From Sulfobacillus thermosulfidooxidans DSM 9293 (GTDB lineage Bacteria; Bacillota; Sulfobacillia; Sulfobacillales; Sulfobacillaceae): a stretch of 64,000 nucleotides of DNA. Shown here piece after piece: positions 35,660-44,373 of the stretch. A program made the translations under genes and the position numbers. How positions within the stretch are numbered: the stretch's first letter is position 1; each line of letters opens with the position of its first letter. The stretch is taken from the NCBI RefSeq assembly GCF_900176145.1, contig NZ_FWWY01000001.1, forward strand, positions 1-64,000. Reading direction: 5' to 3'. Under the pieces are notes generated by a model. The model had not been told where the DNA came from and searched no databases. It was given only the letters and a program-made list of their open reading frames with translations.

Positions 35660-36172
35660 CTACACTCCTTTTTTAGGCGCTAATATCATGATCATGCTTC
35701 GGCCTTCAACCCGAGGCGGTCTTTCGATAACCCCAACATCCTTGACGAGATCAGCTAACTTAGCCAATGTTTCTTGTCCTAATCCGGCATGAACAATTTC
35801 CCGGCCTCGAAACATCATCGTGCACTTAACTTTATCTCCGTCCTCCAAAAATCGATGAGCACTTCTGACTTTGACTTCAAAGTCATGTTCTTCAATGTTA
35901 GGACGAATTTTCAGTTCCTTGACACTGACGACTTTTTGTTTCTTTCGCGATTCGCGTTCTTTTTTGGCCTGCTCATATTTATATTTCCCATAATCCATGA
36001 GCCGGCAAACGGGAGGACGAGCCGTGGGAGATACTTCAACGAGATCGAGATGACGCTCCTGGGCTAAGGCAAGCGCTTCTCGAAGGGAAACAACTCCAAG
36101 TTGTTCTCCTTCTTCACCAACAAGGCGCACATCACGCGCCCGGATCTCATTGTTAATCCTGAGATCTTTGAT
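35660..36172 (-). CDS. infC: Translation initiation factor IF-3, with a non-canonical AUC start
   Basis: IF-3 binds 30S, prevents premature joining of 50S and checks the start codon. The N-domain (RINNEIRARDVRLVGEEGEQ) and C-domain (VKELKIRPNIEEHDFEVKV; FRGREIVHAG) are complete only if translation begins upstream of the first ATG/GTG/TTG, because RINNEIRARD lies upstream of the GTG at 36130. An ATC at 36172 gives IKDLRINNEIR and 170 residues, the normal size, with AAGGAGGG about 10 bases before it. AUU/AUC starts of infC are known from other bacteria, where IF-3 represses its own translation. Confidence 0.93.
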   Translation of the reverse strand: MKDLRINNEIRARDVRLVGEEGEQLGVVSLREALALAQERHLDLVEVSPTARPPVCRLMDYGKYKYEQAKKERESRKKQKVVSVKELKIRPNIEEHDFEVKVRSAHRFLEDGDKVKCTMMFRGREIVHAGLGQETLAKLADLVKDVGVIERPPRVEGRSMIMILAPKKGV

Positions 36173-36322
36173 AGCCTTGATCCCTCCTTTATTTTCCTGC
36201 CAATATTATCCAAACAAAAAGGGCGGGGAAACCCGCCCAAGAACAGAAACCCCTTGCATCAACCCTTTTGGTTCGTACCGGAGGGTGAGAAGCCTTTGCT
36301 TCTGCTTTGTTCGGTATACAAC
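36173..36322 (-). promoter_or_regulatory. infC-operon leader with attenuator (L20-type leader candidate)
   Basis: This is a 150-base transcribed leader between the predicted start (about 36322) and infC. It ends in a strong terminator, GGGCGGG/CCCGCCC with loop TTTC (36221-36238), followed by T-rich sequence, all within 50 bases before the infC start codon. Upstream, GTACCG and CGGTAC-type segments could form an alternative structure. Position and layout match the L20-controlled leaders of Firmicutes; the detailed fold was not computed. Confidence 0.72.
36211..36238 (-). terminator. Attenuator terminator in front of infC
   Basis: There is a 7 bp all-GC stem with the T-run TTTTTG on the minus strand. 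It is placed to stop transcription before infC unless an antiterminator forms. Confidence 0.85.
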
Positions 36323-36328
36323 ATCTTT

Positions 36329-36357
36329 ATTGTAACGTCCCGCAAATATGACGTCAA
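36329..36357 (-). promoter_or_regulatory. Sigma-A promoter of infC-rpmI-rplT
   Basis: On the minus strand TTGACG (36357-36352) and TACAAT (36334-36329) are 17 bp apart. The -35 touches the thrS stop codon region at 36359. Confidence 0.85.
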
Positions 36358-36358
36358 C

Positions 36359-38257
36359 TTATCCTAAAGGCATTTGCGCTTGTTCGACTAACTCATCGAT
36401 ATATTCTGGCCACGGTTTAGCACCGATGTCGCCTTCTTCCCGGGTTCGTACCGAAACCGTGTGATTCTCTAAATCTCTTCCTCCGACAATTAACATGCGA
36501 GGAATCTTCCGTAACTGAGCTTCGCGAATCTTATAATTCATTTTTTGGTTACGGGCATCCACTTCCACTCTGAGACCTTGTCTCTTAAGCTTTTGCGCAA
36601 TTTCCTGCGCGTAGTTCAACTGTTGGTCAGTTATGGGAATCACTACGACTTGCACCGGAGCTAACCACAACGGAAATGCACCGCCATAATGTTCCACCAA
36701 AATCCCCACAAAACGTTCAACAGAACCCATGATTGCACGATGAATCATTACTGGACGCTTTTCGCTACCATCTTGATCCACATAGGTTAAATCAAACTTT
36801 TCGGGAAGTTGAAAGTCAAGCTGCACCGTAGCCAATTGCCAGTGACGACCCAAGGAATCAATGGCCGAAATGTCCAGTTTGGGTCCATAAAATGCCCCAT
36901 CACCCGGATTGATTTGATATTTAATTCCGCGCTCATGTAAGACGGCTTCTAAATCCTTCTCGGCTTTGTTCCATAATTCCAACGATCCCATGTAATCATC
37001 AGGACGAGTAGAAAAGACGACTTCATACGGTAATCCAAACGCCCGAAAGACAATGTCGACCAAATCCAGGACGCCAAACATTTCTTGATTAATTTGATCC
37101 TCACGAACAAATAAGTGGGCATCATCTTGGTGAAATCCCCGAACCCGAAGAAGCCCATGTAACGTCCCAGACCGTTCAAATCGCGATAACGGACCATATT
37201 CCGCATAACGAATGGGTAAATCCCGGTAAGAACGTATACTCTCTTTGAACAACAAGGCATGTCCTGGGCAATTCATCGGCTTAGCACCCAAAAGCTCGTC
37301 CTCGCGCTCCATTAAAAACATATTGTCCCGGTAGTGGTCCCAGTGACCCGACCGTTGCCAGAGCCCTACCCGGTAAATCCAGGGGGTTGACACTTCTTCA
37401 TAGCCACGCTCCGATTGCAGACGCCGGGAAAATTCTTCAAGGGTCCGGTACAATTGAAATCCTTTGGGATGCCAAAAGGCGAAGCCAGGTGCCTCTTCTC
37501 GAAAGCTGAACAAATCGAGTTGGGGACCTAGTCTTCGGTGATCGCGTTGCTTTACTTCCTCTAGCCGCTCCATGTACTGTTGCAGAGCAGCTTGGCTAGG
37601 AAACGACGTCCCATATATCCTGGTCATCATAGGATTATTTTCGTTACCTCGCCAATAGGCACCGGATACATTGGTTAACTTGATGGCTTGAATCAATCCC
37701 GTACTGGGCAAATGGGGACCAGAACACAAGTCAATAAACTCTCCTTGGCGGTACGCCGAAATCGTCGTCCCCTCCGGGATTCGCTGGATAATCTCGAGTT
37801 TGAAATCCTCGTGCCGATCCTTGAATAAGGCCAAAGCTTCCTCACGAGATAGTTCGACACGCTCAATATCTAAGTTTTCCTGCACAATGGTGCGCATCAT
37901 TTCTTCAATGCGCTGCAAGTCGTCCTCTTTTAATGGGTTTGGCAGCCAAATGTCATAATAGAAACCGTCGTCCAGTGCCGGGCCAGTTCCTAGTTTCGCC
38001 TCTGGCCATAATCTCTTGACGGCCTGCGCTAATAGATGCGCACTGGAATGGCGAAACACCCGTTGACCACTGCTATCCTCAAATGTTAGCCATTGCAATT
38101 GTCCACCATGTGGCAAGGGCCGTTTGAGATCGACCACATCTCCATCGATCCACGCTGCTAATGCATTCTCAGGTATTTCTTCGCGAAAATCCAAAGGTCT
38201 TACGCCCGGCTCTTTGACGAGCACTTCACCATGGATTTCGACCGTTAAATCATTCAT
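36359..38257 (-). CDS. thrS: Threonyl-tRNA synthetase
   Basis: This class II synthetase of about 632 residues has a TGS domain (VEIHGEVLVKEPG), the editing domain with HSSAHLLAQAVKRLWPEA, catalytic core motif NCPGHALLFKESIRSYRDLP, motif 2 SGTLHGLLRVRGFHQDDAH, and a C-terminal anticodon domain. I choose MNDLTVEIHG at 38257; the open frame extends 50 codons upstream, but that segment is the T-box leader. A T-box precedes it, and ytxC is upstream as in Bacillus. Confidence 0.97.
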   Translation of the reverse strand: MNDLTVEIHGEVLVKEPGVRPLDFREEIPENALAAWIDGDVVDLKRPLPHGGQLQWLTFEDSSGQRVFRHSSAHLLAQAVKRLWPEAKLGTGPALDDGFYYDIWLPNPLKEDDLQRIEEMMRTIVQENLDIERVELSREEALALFKDRHEDFKLEIIQRIPEGTTISAYRQGEFIDLCSGPHLPSTGLIQAIKLTNVSGAYWRGNENNPMMTRIYGTSFPSQAALQQYMERLEEVKQRDHRRLGPQLDLFSFREEAPGFAFWHPKGFQLYRTLEEFSRRLQSERGYEEVSTPWIYRVGLWQRSGHWDHYRDNMFLMEREDELLGAKPMNCPGHALLFKESIRSYRDLPIRYAEYGPLSRFERSGTLHGLLRVRGFHQDDAHLFVREDQINQEMFGVLDLVDIVFRAFGLPYEVVFSTRPDDYMGSLELWNKAEKDLEAVLHERGIKYQINPGDGAFYGPKLDISAIDSLGRHWQLATVQLDFQLPEKFDLTYVDQDGSEKRPVMIHRAIMGSVERFVGILVEHYGGAFPLWLAPVQVVVIPITDQQLNYAQEIAQKLKRQGLRVEVDARNQKMNYKIREAQLRKIPRMLIVGGRDLENHTVSVRTREEGDIGAKPWPEYIDELVEQAQMPLG

Positions 38258-38276
38258 GGGTTCACGCATCCTTTCT

Positions 38277-38519
38277 AAAAAAAATACCGTCTCCCAAATT
38301 GGGGACGGAAAATATCTTCCGCGGTTCCACCGCCATTGGCAATTCACATTGCCCAACTTTATGCGAGATATCGGTCGCACCGCTAACTTTTTGCTTTCGT
38401 TAGTCACTCCGAGTTGGTTAAATCTCCGCGTTACTCTGAGGTCTTTCAGCCCATGAACCTCATTCTCTGTAGAGAATACGGAAATTATCGTCTCTTCATC
38501 GCGATTGCTTATAGAGTAC
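38277..38519 (-). promoter_or_regulatory. T-box riboswitch (tRNA-Thr) controlling thrS
   Basis: The minus strand has the T-box core GGTGGAACCGCG (complement 38320-38331) and a terminator, TTCCGTCCCC paired with GGGAGACGG (38308-38287), followed by eight T. Further upstream, AGAGAATGAGG and a GACCTC arm form the Stem I head. ACC in TTTAACCAAC is a possible Thr specifier; ACG in GTAACGCGG is the alternative. Confidence 0.92.
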
Positions 38520-39317
38520 TTTTACCTTATAAGAATCTGCAGGACCTGTCAATTCTACCCTGTGGGATTCGCCAGGAAGTTCCGAAATACACCGCACACG
38601 GCCAGGAAACACGTCGCGAATGGTATGGTCTAAATCGTGGGGAAAATTCCCATGCAACACAATTTGACCCGGGGCCAAAAGCACAAGAGCACTCAGCAAA
38701 AGTTCGTCGGCTAAGTCCTGGTCTAAAGGTAGCCCGTCTTGTAACTGTTCGATGAGACCTGTTGCAACGCTCCGACCGCGTTCATCGGTAATTCGCAGGT
38801 CAGGGTATGTTACATGGACCACTGCGCGAATAGACATTTGACGTTCACTAAACTGACGCAAAAACCGAATGTACTCCCGATGTTCGCGTTCTAAAAAATA
38901 GTCATCCACTGCTTCACCCAGCACGGCCAGCATCTCATCGCGAATTGCCGGCAACAAAAAGTCCTGAATCCCTTCGATAATCACGGTTTGATGTTCGGCC
39001 ACAAAGAGCATGATGGAAATGGCCATAAGATCGACCCGGCGGCGTTGACTTGTATTTTCTCGGTTATCCAAAATTTGCAAAGCGCGTCCTAATACCCATA
39101 ATCTTTCTTCAGATGACAAGTAATCAAACTGTTGACGCAGCAGACGGCGCATCCACAGTTCCCGATTCGCTTCGATAAACTCTGCAATAGCCCGAGCCAA
39201 CGGATACAGCCATTCCGTAATCTGGTTTTCCGGCACGTCATACAAAACCCAGTACATCCCCTGTTCATGCCAAGACTGCCATGAGACCGAAAAATCATGG
39301 AGAGGAAGTTTAGGCAT
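38496..39317 (-). CDS. ytxC: YtxC-like sporulation protein
   Basis: This soluble protein of 273 residues has the YtxC-type core: IEGIQDFLLPAIRDEML, VDDYFLEREHREYIRFLRQF and QMSIRAVVHVTY. In Bacillus ytxC is beside thrS, as here, and its product is linked to sporulation, with unclear biochemical function. The start at 39317 (MPKLPLHDF) has a GGGAG 10 bases upstream; a start at 39356 would have none. Its 3' end contains the thrS promoter. Confidence 0.72.
   Translation of the reverse strand: MPKLPLHDFSVSWQSWHEQGMYWVLYDVPENQITEWLYPLARAIAEFIEANRELWMRRLLRQQFDYLSSEERLWVLGRALQILDNRENTSQRRRVDLMAISIMLFVAEHQTVIIEGIQDFLLPAIRDEMLAVLGEAVDDYFLEREHREYIRFLRQFSERQMSIRAVVHVTYPDLRITDERGRSVATGLIEQLQDGLPLDQDLADELLLSALVLLAPGQIVLHGNFPHDLDHTIRDVFPGRVRCISELPGESHRVELTGPADSYKVKVLYKQSR
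38526..38552 (-). promoter_or_regulatory. Promoter of the thrS leader
   Basis: A perfect TTGACA (38552-38547) and TATAAG (38531-38526) are found on the minus strand. The spacing is 15 bp, slightly short. The promoter lies inside the 3' end of ytxC. Confidence 0.6.
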
Positions 39318-39931
39318 GCAGATGAAACTCCCGACAACCCACCGCATATATCCCATCCAATCTGATTGTGCAATATTTGCTGTTAGTATATTCCAGTTTT
39401 CACGAGCCTATTCATTATTAGAACCTTATGTGAAAATCATTGCCGGGTTTCAATATCCCACGTTACAGACACTATTCATTGGCCTTCAGTCATTATGTAC
39501 TGCTTCTTGATTACCGAACCCACCGTAATCATCCTCAAAACTCGCAATGGCAAGCGATACTTTTCTGTTATTGGTTAGAAATTTGGAAATCTACATTTCC
39601 TAATCGATTCGGCGATTATCGCGTGATGTCTTTTCCATAAGTAAGAAGTAGAGCACTGGAAGAATGTTAAGACCTCATCGCCGCAAAATGGCACAATTCG
39701 TGCGTAGTCTTCAAAATGTCCGGGAAAAGCGAAACGCGTTTTCAGCAGAATTTGAACGTCCGATGAGATCATCTGGAATCAAAATCATGATGTTGCAGTG
39801 CATAACGGTTTTTGAGCACATAGAGTCAAAGGAAGTGGCATCGTTTTAATTCAAGGTTTTCTGGTTGGAAACGCAATTCTCCGCGAAAGCATTTGACAGC
39901 GCAAAATAAAAAAAGCCTTACAATATAGAAA
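39318..39931. other. AT-rich 600 bp gap, no gene supported
   Basis: No frame on either strand looks like a conserved protein. The two longest (plus-strand frames near 39440-39640 and 39664-39849) have poor composition and no ribosome-binding site. A poly-A run near 39907-39915 reads as a T-run on the minus strand, 20 bp after tRNA-Val, and may help end that transcript, but I see no clear hairpin. The ytxC promoter should lie in the left part. Confidence 0.5.
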
Positions 39932-40009
39932 TGGTGGGCGGTACAGGACTCGAACCTGTGAACCTCTCGCATGTCAAGCGAGCGCTCTAACCAACTGAGC
40001 TAACCACCC
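39932..40009 (-). tRNA. tRNA-Val (anticodon GAC)
   Basis: This is a complete cloverleaf with encoded CCA. The acceptor GGGTGGT pairs with ACCGCCC and the anticodon loop TTGACAT reads GAC. It is the last tRNA of the Gly-Cys-Val group. Confidence 0.95.
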
Positions 40010-40017
40010 ACTACAAC

Positions 40018-40092
<75 letters not shown>

Positions 40093-40111
40093 TTATTTCT
40101 AAGGCGGCAGA

Positions 40112-40186
40112 TGGAGCGGAAGACGGGATTCGAACCCGCGACCCTTGCCTTGGCAAGGCAATGCTCTACCACTGAGCTACTTCCGC
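40112..40186 (-). tRNA. tRNA-Gly (anticodon GCC)
   Basis: The acceptor GCGGAAG/CTTCCGC and anticodon loop TTGCCAA (GCC) are present, with CCA encoded. It is the first tRNA of the group, just downstream of the promoter. Confidence 0.95.
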
Positions 40187-40199
40187 ATCACGCTCTGCT

Positions 40200-40228
40200 A
40201 TTGTAACAAGACTTTCGTCAGTTTGCAA
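40200..40228 (-). promoter_or_regulatory. Promoter of the Gly-Cys-Val tRNA operon
   Basis: TTGCAA and TACAAT on the minus strand are separated by 17 bp and lie right behind the hydroxyacyl-CoA dehydrogenase stop codon. The transcription start should be about 5-8 bases before tRNA-Gly. Confidence 0.82.
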
Positions 40229-40230
40229 GC

Positions 40231-41091
40231 CTATTTCCGGGAATAATGATAAAAACCTCGTCCGCTTTTTTTGCCCAAATGTCCGGCACGCACCAATCGC
40301 CGCAAAACTTGTGGGGCGGCAAATCGGTCGTCATGAAACTCGTTATACAGGTAATCCATGACCTCCAGATCGACATCCAATCCGGTAAAGTCCGCCAATG
40401 TTAACGGTCCCATCGGATGATTTAGGCCCAACTTGACGGCTTTATCAATGTCTTCCTTACTGGCCACGCCTTCTTCCAATATTCTCATAGCTTCAATGAA
40501 CAATGGCATCAAAATACGGTTGACCACAAATCCTGGTGTGTCTTTTTGCACAACGATGGTTTCTTTGCCCATTTGTTGCGCCAAAAGCTGTGCCTGTTCA
40601 ATCGTCGTCTCGAGAGTATCTTCTCCCCGCACAATTTCCACCAATTTCATAATCGGAGCTGGATTAAAGAAATGCATTCCCACGACGGTTTCAGGCCGTG
40701 TACAGACACTGGCTAATTCCGTGATCGAAAACGAAGATGTGTTACTGGCCAATACCGTGCTGGGTCGAACAATACGACTCAAATGCTCAAATACCGTCTT
40801 TTTGACGGCCATAACTTCGACCACCGCTTCAATGACGAAATCAGCCTGCACAAAATCATCCAGAGAACTTTCGATGATATGGCTCATCATCTCATCAATA
40901 TGCGCTGTTTCCACTTGTCCGCGCTCCGCGGCACGCATCAAGCGTTCCCGGATTTTCGACAGCGCCCTGTTTATCGCACCTTCTTGACTGTCATATAACA
41001 GCACACGGATACCATGCATGGCGGCCAATTGCGCGATTCCCGAGCCCATCGTGCCAGCGCCAACCACTCCCAGTGTTTTGATTGGTTCCAT
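40231..41091 (-). CDS. 3-hydroxyacyl-CoA (3-hydroxybutyryl-CoA) dehydrogenase
   Basis: This 286-residue enzyme oxidises or reduces 3-hydroxyacyl-CoA with NAD(P). It has the Rossmann motif GVVGAGTMGSGIAQLA at residues 8-23, SNTSSFSITELA, and GMHFFNPAPIMKLVEIV with the catalytic His, plus the C-terminal helical domain (NHPMGPLTLADFTGLD). It fits Hbd/PaaH-type enzymes of short-chain acyl metabolism. FabI lies 11 bp upstream on the same strand, and EtfAB is 5 kb away. Confidence 0.94.
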   Translation of the reverse strand: MEPIKTLGVVGAGTMGSGIAQLAAMHGIRVLLYDSQEGAINRALSKIRERLMRAAERGQVETAHIDEMMSHIIESSLDDFVQADFVIEAVVEVMAVKKTVFEHLSRIVRPSTVLASNTSSFSITELASVCTRPETVVGMHFFNPAPIMKLVEIVRGEDTLETTIEQAQLLAQQMGKETIVVQKDTPGFVVNRILMPLFIEAMRILEEGVASKEDIDKAVKLGLNHPMGPLTLADFTGLDVDLEVMDYLYNEFHDDRFAAPQVLRRLVRAGHLGKKSGRGFYHYSRK

Positions 41092-41102
41092 AGGTTATCC
41101 CC

Positions 41103-41882
41103 CTAAAAACCCATAATATGAAATCCGCTATCAACAAAAAGAATGTGACCGGTAATGTGCTTGGCCCAATCAGAAGCAAGAAATACGGCCGCATTCCCGA
41201 CATCATCCGTAGAAATATTTTCGGGAATAGGAGCTCGTTCTTCCGTGTTGTGTAAAGCCTGAGAAATGCCTTTAACGCCCGATGCTGCCAAGGTTTTAAC
41301 CGGTCCCGCAGAAATCGCATTAACGCGAATATGTTCTTTACCCAGATCAAATGCTAAGTAGCGAACGGATGACTCTAAGGCCGCTTTGGCCACCCCCATC
41401 ACATTGTAATTGGGCATAACCCGGATCGAACCCTGATAGGTCATGGCAATAATGCTGCCTCCCTGTGCTTTTTGCATAGATGGATAGACCGCACGTGTTA
41501 ACTCAGTTAAAGAATAGGCACTCACCATTTGAGCTAACATATATCCTTCACGCTTCGTATCTAAAAATCGACCTTCTAAATCTTGACGGTCAGCATAGGC
41601 AATGGAGTGAACCAAAATATGAACCCCCTGCGGAGCCAAGTGTTGCAATTGCTTTCCAAATTCCGTCATGAGTTCATCATTGGTCACATCTAATAATAAT
41701 GATTGGACGGGGGCATCAATTTCGGGTAGCAATTTATCTAAATTTTCTTTTAATCGTTCGTTTTGATAGGTGACAATTAGTTGTGCCCCTTCGCGTACAA
41801 AGGCCCGGGCAATCCCCCACGCAATACTTCGTTTATTCGCAATTCCGGTTACGACGGCAACCTTTCCATCCAGTAAACCCAC
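41103..41882 (-). CDS. fabI: Enoyl-[acyl-carrier-protein] reductase, FabI type
   Basis: This 259-residue short-chain dehydrogenase reduces enoyl-ACP in fatty-acid elongation. It has GIANKRSIAWGIARAF, the glycine-rich NADH site of FabI, and the Tyr-x6-Lys pair in NYNVMGVAK with a further Tyr ten residues upstream. The GTG at 41882 follows AGGAG; the frame opens 11 codons earlier, but homologues begin at LLDGKVAVVTG. Triclosan and isoniazid-type drugs act on this family. Confidence 0.95.
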   Translation of the reverse strand: MGLLDGKVAVVTGIANKRSIAWGIARAFVREGAQLIVTYQNERLKENLDKLLPEIDAPVQSLLLDVTNDELMTEFGKQLQHLAPQGVHILVHSIAYADRQDLEGRFLDTKREGYMLAQMVSAYSLTELTRAVYPSMQKAQGGSIIAMTYQGSIRVMPNYNVMGVAKAALESSVRYLAFDLGKEHIRVNAISAGPVKTLAASGVKGISQALHNTEERAPIPENISTDDVGNAAVFLASDWAKHITGHILFVDSGFHIMGF

Positions 41883-41961
41883 TGTCTCTCCTACCTTTCG
41901 CGTTATCCCAATCACTGTCCGTATATTAGGATATGCCGAATTTTTCCACCATCATATCGTA

Positions 41962-42942
41962 TCAGGTCTTGTCCGACCAGAGCTTAGGCAGCAACAAGTC
42001 CGGTGGCTTTTGTCCATTCAGATACGCCAAAATATTATGCCATGCCCGCTGCGCCATCGCTAGACGAGTTTCTACCGTTGCCGAGCCGACATGAGGCAAA
42101 AGAGTCACATTGGGCAATGCACGCAGGGGCGAATCACGCGGTAAAGGTTCGGTTTCAAATACATCCAGTCCAGCTCCTGCCAATTTCCCTGTGCGTAATG
42201 CCTCGACTAACGCCTGTTCATCGATGACCGCCCCGCGTGACGTATTGATCAAAATCGCTGTAGGCTTGATGCGTGATAATGATTCACGATTAATCAGATG
42301 GAAAGTTTGAGGAGTTAAGGGGACATGTAGAGACAGAATATCAGAGGACTCCAATAATTGTTCCCACGATACTTGCTGCACATTTTCGGGCAAATCTTTT
42401 AAAGCTCGCCGAGTGAAGATAATCACGCGCATGCCAAAAGCCAGTGCCCGCCTAACGACTGATCGGGCAATACGCCCGAAACCCGCAATTCCTAATGTTT
42501 TCCCATACAATTCCAATCCCAAAAACCCGTCGGGTTCCCACCCGGTCCAGTGATGTTGACGTAAGGCGTCTTCTGCACTCCTAAGGCGTCTTAATACCAA
42601 AAGCATGAGCGCCATGGTTAATTCGGCGGTGGATTCCGTCAACACATCTGGGGTATTAGTTGCCAAAACCTGTGATTTTTCTAATGCATCCAGATCAAAG
42701 TTATCAAATCCTACGGCCATATTGCTAACGATTTTAAGATGCGGCGCATGCTCCAACAATTCAGTGTCCACACGTTCGGTTAACATGGTAATCATCAGAT
42801 CAGCGTCTTCGGCCCATGCCAGAAATTGCTCCCGGGAAATAATCCCTGATTCATTCCAAACCTTCAATGTTAAATCGGGGCGTCGCGCAATAATCTCTTG
42901 AATAACACGCGGATCCACCCGCCCTGTAATGACTAATTGCAC
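41962..42942 (-). CDS. D-2-hydroxyacid dehydrogenase (glyoxylate/hydroxypyruvate reductase-like)
   Basis: This 326-residue NAD(P) enzyme has the Rossmann motif GIAGFGRIARSV (about residue 152), and the catalytic Arg (NTSRGAVIDEQAL), Glu (GLDVFETEP) and His (LPHVGSAT). This pattern is typical of glyoxylate, hydroxypyruvate or lactate dehydrogenases; substrate choice cannot be read from sequence. It sits between FabI and the 3D-domain gene, with no evident functional link. Confidence 0.92.
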   Translation of the reverse strand: MQLVITGRVDPRVIQEIIARRPDLTLKVWNESGIISREQFLAWAEDADLMITMLTERVDTELLEHAPHLKIVSNMAVGFDNFDLDALEKSQVLATNTPDVLTESTAELTMALMLLVLRRLRSAEDALRQHHWTGWEPDGFLGLELYGKTLGIAGFGRIARSVVRRALAFGMRVIIFTRRALKDLPENVQQVSWEQLLESSDILSLHVPLTPQTFHLINRESLSRIKPTAILINTSRGAVIDEQALVEALRTGKLAGAGLDVFETEPLPRDSPLRALPNVTLLPHVGSATVETRLAMAQRAWHNILAYLNGQKPPDLLLPKLWSDKT

Positions 42943-42959
42943 GGCAAATACCTCCCTTA

Positions 42960-43649
42960 TTATCCATGATAATTGGGAGGGCGACTTGTTAACACATAAA
43001 CTTTATGAAATTGAATGCCATACTCTGCAATTTTTTGAGCTGACTCGGGAAAGAAAATATCAATGTGATCCCCAAAAATGGCGGAACCGGTGTCCACTGC
43101 ACGGGCAGGCCCAAAGCCGTCAATATAGAGATACGTTCCCAAAGGAATCACCTGGGGATCAACTGCAACGTCTCCTTGATGAAGAGGCAACCCATCCCAC
43201 GCAGCAACTGCACCCCAAGGGCCATTCATCGAAAACTGACCGTTATATGCGGTAGTCAGCGCTGTAAACACGCGGTCATAAGAATATTTGACACCATTAA
43301 TCGTAATAACATGAACAGGCGCCGTTCCTAGGGCAACAATTTGCGGAATGGGAGGAAAAATTACTTTATTAGTCCCATTGACCCAAAAATCTGTTCCCAT
43401 CCGACCCGGTTGTATAACTAATCTTTGGCCTTGTGGTAAATTGCTATCGGCAATTGTTTTCGTCGGAAAAGGCACAGAACCGAAATGCGGTTTCTCCTGA
43501 GCAAAACCTCCGCTCACCCATGGCCACTGGGGTAATACATTGGCAGGAGGGGATTCATGACTCTTGGCATGCCCATGCCAACTATGCCCCCACAACGCGA
43601 ATGCCAATACCACGCCCATAAGAGCCATGGTCCACCGCACCTTATTCAT
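42960..43649 (-). CDS. Exported 3D-domain protein (possible cell-wall lytic enzyme)
   Basis: This 229-residue protein has a signal anchor (WTMALMGVVLAFALW near residue 6) and a C-terminal 3D domain: VAVDPQVIPLGTYLYIDG, ARAVDTGSAIFGDHIDIFF, with the three Asp residues that name the family (MltA/YuiC-type fold). The middle is a short YabE/LysM-poor linker. Such proteins act on peptidoglycan, often in spore germination or resuscitation. GGGGGA lies before the ATG at 43649; an earlier in-frame start at 43715 is less likely. Confidence 0.85.
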   Translation of the reverse strand: MNKVRWTMALMGVVLAFALWGHSWHGHAKSHESPPANVLPQWPWVSGGFAQEKPHFGSVPFPTKTIADSNLPQGQRLVIQPGRMGTDFWVNGTNKVIFPPIPQIVALGTAPVHVITINGVKYSYDRVFTALTTAYNGQFSMNGPWGAVAAWDGLPLHQGDVAVDPQVIPLGTYLYIDGFGPARAVDTGSAIFGDHIDIFFPESAQKIAEYGIQFHKVYVLTSRPPNYHG

Positions 43650-43762
43650 TCGCGTTCCCCCGCTTTCTAGACGGATCACTGTTGACTCTAGTGTTTCCGG
43701 GAACAACGTGGTCATACAATCAACGCCCCGGCAATATTTCGTTAGTATTCACACGGGAGACA

Positions 43763-43786
43763 TAAAAAAATCCCGCACAATGCGGG
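43763..43786 (-). terminator. Terminator of the Val-Asp-Phe-Asp-Phe tRNA operon
   Basis: On the minus strand CCCGCA and TGCGGG (6 bp) enclose TTG and are followed by A and seven T. It lies 13 bp after the last tRNA-Phe. Confidence 0.85.
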
Positions 43787-43799
43787 TGTTCAAAAGATC

Positions 43800-43875
<76 letters not shown>

Positions 43876-43881
43876 GAATTA

Positions 43882-43959
43882 TGGCGGAGGCGACGGGATT
43901 CGAACCCGCGATCTCATGCGTGACAGGCATGCGTGTTGGGCCAGCTACACCACGCCTCC
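43882..43959 (-). tRNA. tRNA-Asp (anticodon GTC), copy 1
   Basis: The acceptor GGAGGCG/CGCCTCC, anticodon loop CTGTCAC and discriminator G73 are present, with CCA encoded. It is identical to the copy at 44120. Confidence 0.95.
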
Positions 43960-44037
43960 GTTTAGTCCTAACCAACGGCGTAATTATCCTCGAATTCCCC
44001 AGACTTGTCAACGGGGAAAACCTTTCAGACAAAAAAA

Positions 44038-44113
<76 letters not shown>

Positions 44114-44119
44114 GAATCA

Positions 44120-44197
44120 TGGCGGAGGCGACGGGATTCGAACCCGCGATCTCATGCGTGACAGGCATGCGTGTTGGGCCAGCTACACCACGCCTCC
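44120..44197 (-). tRNA. tRNA-Asp (anticodon GTC), copy 2
   Basis: It has the same sequence as copy 1. The six-base spacer to tRNA-Phe differs from the other pair by one base. Confidence 0.95.
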
Positions 44198-44206
44198 GCG
44201 TGCAAA

Positions 44207-44281
44207 TGGTGGGCGGAACAGGTTTCGAACCTGTGACCCCCTGCGTGTAAGGCAGGTGCTCTACCGCTGAGCTATCCGCCC
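44207..44281 (-). tRNA. tRNA-Val (anticodon TAC)
   Basis: The acceptor GGGCGGA/TTCCGCC-type stem and anticodon loop CTTACAC (TAC) are present, with encoded CCA. It is the first tRNA of the operon. Confidence 0.94.
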
Positions 44282-44302
44282 GCTCCACAAGATGCGTTGT
44301 TT

Positions 44303-44331
44303 ATTATACTCGCTTTCTCCATCTTCCGCAA
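44303..44331 (-). promoter_or_regulatory. Promoter of the Val-Asp-Phe-Asp-Phe tRNA operon
   Basis: TTGCGG (44331-44326) and a perfect TATAAT (44308-44303) on the minus strand are 17 bp apart. The start should lie about 15 bp before tRNA-Val. Confidence 0.85.
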
Positions 44332-44373
44332 CGGATTACACGCAAATTCCCCATATTTATTGCCTCCGCCTGT

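Noticed and set aside
39664-39849. 61-residue plus-strand frame in the gap before tRNA-Val
   Set aside because: Composition is unlike the neighbours, no ribosome-binding site, no family recognised.
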